From positions 1-9,714 of the forward strand of contig SFVK01000018.1 of the NCBI GenBank assembly GCA_004561545.1: a DNA stretch of 9,714 nucleotides, written 5' to 3'. The position numbers and the translations under genes are program-made. Shown here one piece after another: positions 7,131 through 9,714 of this stretch. Below the pieces are notes generated by a model that was not told the origin of the DNA, made no database searches, and worked only from the letters and a program-made list of their open reading frames with translations. The DNA is from a bacterium (lineage in GTDB: Bacteria > Bacillota > Clostridia > Oscillospirales > Ruminococcaceae). Position 1 is the first letter of the stretch. Every line of letters begins with the position of its first letter.

Positions 7131-7147
7131 GGAAGGAGACATTTTCT

Positions 7148-8707
7148 GTGAAAATCGTCAGGGATTCTGCCGTTCGTCAGGAACCGGCGCAGCCGCAGGC
7201 CGTATCGCCGGAGGAAAACAGGTTTTCGATTCGCCCCCGGCAGATCGCGCTTTTCTTTTTGTGGATGCTGGCTTTTACGCTGCTTGCCCGCGGAACATCC
7301 GGCGCGCTGCTGCCAGAGGTGCAGCTCTCCACGCCGGCGCCCAATACCATCACCCAGAGCCTAACGGCGACAGGAACCATTCAGTGGGCGGCGGGCAGCC
7401 TGTTCTATCTGCCCGAAGGGCTGCTGGTGGAGGCGGTTTTTGTCTCGGAGGGGGAGGCTGTACAGGAAGGAGACAAAATAGCGGCCCTCCGCCGGGAGGA
7501 TGTGGAACAGAAGCTGCGGAGCCTTCAGGCAGAACTTGCGCAGAAACAGACGGAATATGCCCGGCTTACCAAACCGGTGGCGGCGGACAGCTATGATCTG
7601 GAAAAAGCCCAGCAGGCCCTGCAGGCCGCCTACCAGGCAGCGGAGAACAGCGCGGCAGCCTGGGCGGAGAAAGAAGCGAACGCCGGCAGCGAGCGGGATG
7701 CCCTGCAGCGCGAACTGAACGAACGGCAGGAAAAGGCCGCCCAATATGCCCGCGAGATCGCAGAGAAGCAGGCACAGCGGGAGTTGCTGCAGCAGGAAGA
7801 ATCGCCGGACGAGGAAATCATCAGCCGGATCGAAGCGGAGCTGACGCAGCTTACGGCAGAGGAAACGCAAAACCGGGAGGCACTGGCCGAAGCGGAAGCC
7901 CGGCTCAACGAGGCGGACGCAGCGCTGGAAAGCGTCCAAAGCCAACGGGAAGAAGCGGCTCGCACGGCTGCGCAGGCCGCCGAACAGGCGGAGCAGGCCC
8001 GAAACGACGCCCGGCACGCCTACGAGAAAAGCGTGGAAGCCGCCAGTGAAACAGCCGCCGCCAATGCGGCCAGTGCCACGGTTCTGGCGGAACAGATCCG
8101 GGAAATGGAAAGCAGCGTGGAGACGCTGAAAAAATTGGACGAGCAGGAGGGCGTCTTCTGTGCGCCGCAGACGGGTACCGTGGAATCTCTGCAGCTTATG
8201 CAGGGGCAGACCAGCGGCCAGGTGGGCGGGAGCATTTCCGACCCCGAAAGAGGGTATCAGATCCGATTTGCGCTGGAGGCCGAGGACGCGGTGCAGGATA
8301 CCGCCGGCGTTACGGTGACGGTCATGCAGGGAGCAAAGTCCGAAAGCGTGAAAATCAATTCGTCCGTTTCTCAGCAGGATGGAGGCGTGGTGCTTTCCGC
8401 TGCGCTGACCGGGTCGGATTGGCAGGTGGGAAAAGCGGAACTCACAATCCGGCTTTCCGAGACGGAATATGACTGCTGCCTGCCGGTCAGCGCCCTTCAC
8501 AGTGATAACGGCGGGGATTTCGTCTATTCGGTGGAGGAGCGCAACACTATTTTGGGGCTGCAAAACATCGTGCGCAAGGTTTATGTGGAGGTCGTGGAGC
8601 GCAACAACGAGCTGGCGGCCCTGCGGAATTATACGACCGGTGCGCCGGTGGTGGCCGCCACAACGAAGAGCTTGCAGGAGGGCGCACGTGTGCGTACAGC
8701 GGGATGA
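7148..8707 (+). CDS. HlyD/MFP-type efflux adaptor with long coiled coil
   Basis: A 519-residue membrane-anchored adaptor. Residues about 1-30 are cytoplasmic, 31-50 (QIALFFLWMLAFTLLARG) are one membrane segment, and about 70-115 form the first half of a biotinyl-lipoyl-like domain (TATGTIQWAAG, VEAVFVSEGEAVQEGDKIAAL). Residues about 120-330 are an Ala/Glu/Gln-rich coiled coil. Next comes the second lipoyl half, GVFCAPQTGTVESLQLMQGQTSG, and a beta-rich C-terminal part. This is the order seen in MacA/YknX/HlyD adaptors. The GTG at 7148 is chosen because AAGGAGA (7133-7139) stands 8 bases ahead; in-frame codons upstream lie inside the permease gene. It overlaps the MacB-like gene by ATGA, so the two probably form one efflux unit. 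Finding it directly behind sugar importer permeases is unusual. The family is clear; the cargo is unknown. Confidence 0.9.
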   Translation: MKIVRDSAVRQEPAQPQAVSPEENRFSIRPRQIALFFLWMLAFTLLARGTSGALLPEVQLSTPAPNTITQSLTATGTIQWAAGSLFYLPEGLLVEAVFVSEGEAVQEGDKIAALRREDVEQKLRSLQAELAQKQTEYARLTKPVAADSYDLEKAQQALQAAYQAAENSAAAWAEKEANAGSERDALQRELNERQEKAAQYAREIAEKQAQRELLQQEESPDEEIISRIEAELTQLTAEETQNREALAEAEARLNEADAALESVQSQREEAARTAAQAAEQAEQARNDARHAYEKSVEAASETAAANAASATVLAEQIREMESSVETLKKLDEQEGVFCAPQTGTVESLQLMQGQTSGQVGGSISDPERGYQIRFALEAEDAVQDTAGVTVTVMQGAKSESVKINSSVSQQDGGVVLSAALTGSDWQVGKAELTIRLSETEYDCCLPVSALHSDNGGDFVYSVEERNTILGLQNIVRKVYVEVVERNNELAALRNYTTGAPVVAATTKSLQEGARVRTAG

Positions 8708-9708
8708 AGATTCGAAAGGCGGTGCTGCTTTTGGCATGCGCGGTTTCCTGGGGGATCGCTGTTTGGTTTGCGGGGAGGCTGTGGGCAGCCTATCCGCTGG
8801 TTTCGGTGCGCTCCGACGTGCCGGTCACGGGGCGGCAGCTGGAAGCGCTGCGGTCTGCTTTGCGGCAGGAGGATGGGGCGAGCGCGCTTGTTCCCGCTTT
8901 TTGGAGCCAGGCAGAGGGATCGGCGGAAAGCCGCTGGGAAACCTGCGGGATCACTGCCATTCTATATTGCGGCGAGTATGACGCGGTGTATCCTGCCGTG
9001 CTTCTGGAGGGGCGGTTCCCCGCTGCGCAGGAGAATGGCAAATGCGCGGTCTCAACCGCTGCCGCGTGGCAGCTCTGGGGCAGCGAGGACGTGCTGGGGC
9101 AGGAATTGGAGATAGAAGGAGACATCTACCGCGTGTGCGGGCTCTTTCGCAGCAGCGCCAGCCTGGCCCTGTGCGGGGAAAGCCTTGACCATGGCTTTTC
9201 CAACATCGAGTTTTGGGGCGGCTACGCTGCGCCGCCGGTGGAGACGGTGCAGCAGCTTTTGCGTGCGGCGGGGATCGCACAGCAGGTGACCCTCTATTTC
9301 CCTTTCCCCTGGATGGCCGCCCTGACGGCCTATGCCCTCTGCCCGGCGGGGCTGGTGCTGCTGGCCGCCGCCCGCACCTTGGGCGGCCGGGTGCGCAGGG
9401 GGCGCCCAAAGGAAACGTGCTGGTTTGTTTTGGGCGGCGCTTTTCTGCTTGCGCTCGTCCTGCCCGCCCTGCTACGGTTGCTCCCGCCCTGGATCACCCC
9501 CGCCCGGTGGAGCGACTTTTCCTACTGGGGCGGCTTGCTGCCCGCAGTGGGCAAAGCCATAGAAACCGGCTTTTCCCTGAACCCCTGTGCCAAGGATGTC
9601 CTCGCCAAATGGAACACGCTGGGGCTTCTCATTGCCGCAACGCTCGCCAATGCTGCGGCCGGAAAGCTGATGCTCAGCAGGCAGCAAAAAAACTCCACAA
9701 ATTTATGA
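8704..9708 (+). CDS. compact MacB/FtsX-like ABC permease
   Basis: A 334-residue membrane protein with MacB/FtsX topology. TM1 (about 5-27) is followed by an extracytoplasmic domain of roughly 170 residues, then three hydrophobic segments near 202-224 (MAALTAYALCPAGLVLLAA), 239-262 (CWFVLGGAFLLALVLPALLRLL) and 303-322. The outer domain carries the MacB periplasmic-core signature: LLEGRFPAAQENGKCAVSTAAA, then WGSEDVLGQELEIEGDIYRVCGLFR (about 99-148). It is shorter than usual, the core domain looks trimmed, and five cysteines (81, 89, 114, 145, 157) lie outside the membrane. It starts in the stop of the HlyD-like gene (ATGA at 8704), so the pair resembles the YknX/YknZ or MacA/MacB partnership, which also needs an ATPase not seen here. 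A non-transporting receptor-like role is the alternative. Confidence is good for fold, low for function. Confidence 0.78.
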   Translation: MKIRKAVLLLACAVSWGIAVWFAGRLWAAYPLVSVRSDVPVTGRQLEALRSALRQEDGASALVPAFWSQAEGSAESRWETCGITAILYCGEYDAVYPAVLLEGRFPAAQENGKCAVSTAAAWQLWGSEDVLGQELEIEGDIYRVCGLFRSSASLALCGESLDHGFSNIEFWGGYAAPPVETVQQLLRAAGIAQQVTLYFPFPWMAALTAYALCPAGLVLLAAARTLGGRVRRGRPKETCWFVLGGAFLLALVLPALLRLLPPWITPARWSDFSYWGGLLPAVGKAIETGFSLNPCAKDVLAKWNTLGLLIAATLANAAAGKLMLSRQQKNSTNL

Positions 9709-9714
9709 AACCAA
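9705..9714 (+). CDS. possible start of a further operon gene (runs off the window)
   Basis: The MacB-like gene ends in ATGA, so an ATG at 9705 overlaps its TGA and begins Met-Lys-Pro before the window stops. The two other ATGA overlaps in this operon (6276 and 8704) make this a plausible gene start. Against it, the bases before it (CTCCACAAATTT) hold no ribosome site. A second permease or the missing ATPase would be the natural next gene; nothing visible identifies it. Confidence 0.35.

Noticed and set aside
6857..7147. Upstream extension of the HlyD-like frame into the second permease gene
   Set aside because: The overlapping permease frame carries the family sequence to its end; AAGGAGA plus GTG at 7148 gives a natural start right before the cytoplasmic tail and membrane anchor.
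7361..8737. 458-codon minus-strand open frame opposite the HlyD-like gene
   Set aside because: The coiled-coil gene's Ala/Glu/Gln codons read as Leu/Phe/Arg on the other strand; there is no ribosome site or family motif, and the sense frame has a full domain order.
1..9714. CRISPR array, tRNA/rRNA genes, insertion-sequence ends, riboswitch
   Set aside because: I saw no regularly spaced repeats, tRNA-like arms, transposase motifs, matched terminal inverted repeats or long structured leaders.

Overview
The window is bacterial and compact. It has GC-rich coding DNA, strong AGGAGG-type ribosome sites, a Gram-positive-style lipoprotein, a histidine kinase without a recognisable HAMP domain, and Firmicutes-type sugar ABC permeases. 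The best guess is a gut-type Clostridia (Oscillospiraceae/Ruminococcaceae-like) genome. That placement rests on protein style and GC content only, not on a marker gene.

Layout. Positions 2-262 hold the 3' end of an M23 (lysostaphin-type) peptidase gene, followed by about 270 bases of AT-richer DNA with no gene. A large lipoprotein gene on the minus strand (535-2706) encodes a family-1 solute-binding protein fused behind a propeller-like N-terminal half. Divergent from it is a two-component system: an OmpR/PhoB-type response regulator (2917-3603) and a histidine kinase (3572-4888), closed by a perfect 16-bp-stem terminator (4926-4969). An AT-rich patch (about 4970-5350) carries only the tail of an ABC-exporter ATPase gene, probably a relic. 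A plus-strand operon then runs to the window edge: two CUT1-type sugar ABC permeases (5410-6279, 6276-7130), an HlyD/MFP-type adaptor with a very long coiled coil (7148-8707), and a compact MacB/FtsX-like permease (8704-9708). Three junctions (6276, 8704, 9705) are ATGA overlaps. The last suggests that another gene starts at 9705 and leaves the window.

How the parts fit. The minus-strand lipoprotein promoter and the plus-strand permease promoter share a 35-bp block with 30 identical positions. Both contain two TTCAGG half-sites exactly 11 bp apart, then exactly 10 bp, then TACAGT as the -10. Neither has a good -35. This is the geometry of a PhoB/OmpR-family activator site placed over the -35. 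The obvious candidate regulator is the two-component system encoded between the two promoters. I infer one regulon that controls the binding protein, the importer channel and an efflux-type adaptor/permease pair. No ATPase for either transporter lies in the window.

The most interesting points are this duplicated operator-promoter, the joining of importer-type and MacB-type transport genes in one operon, and the propeller-like/solute-binding fusion lipoprotein.
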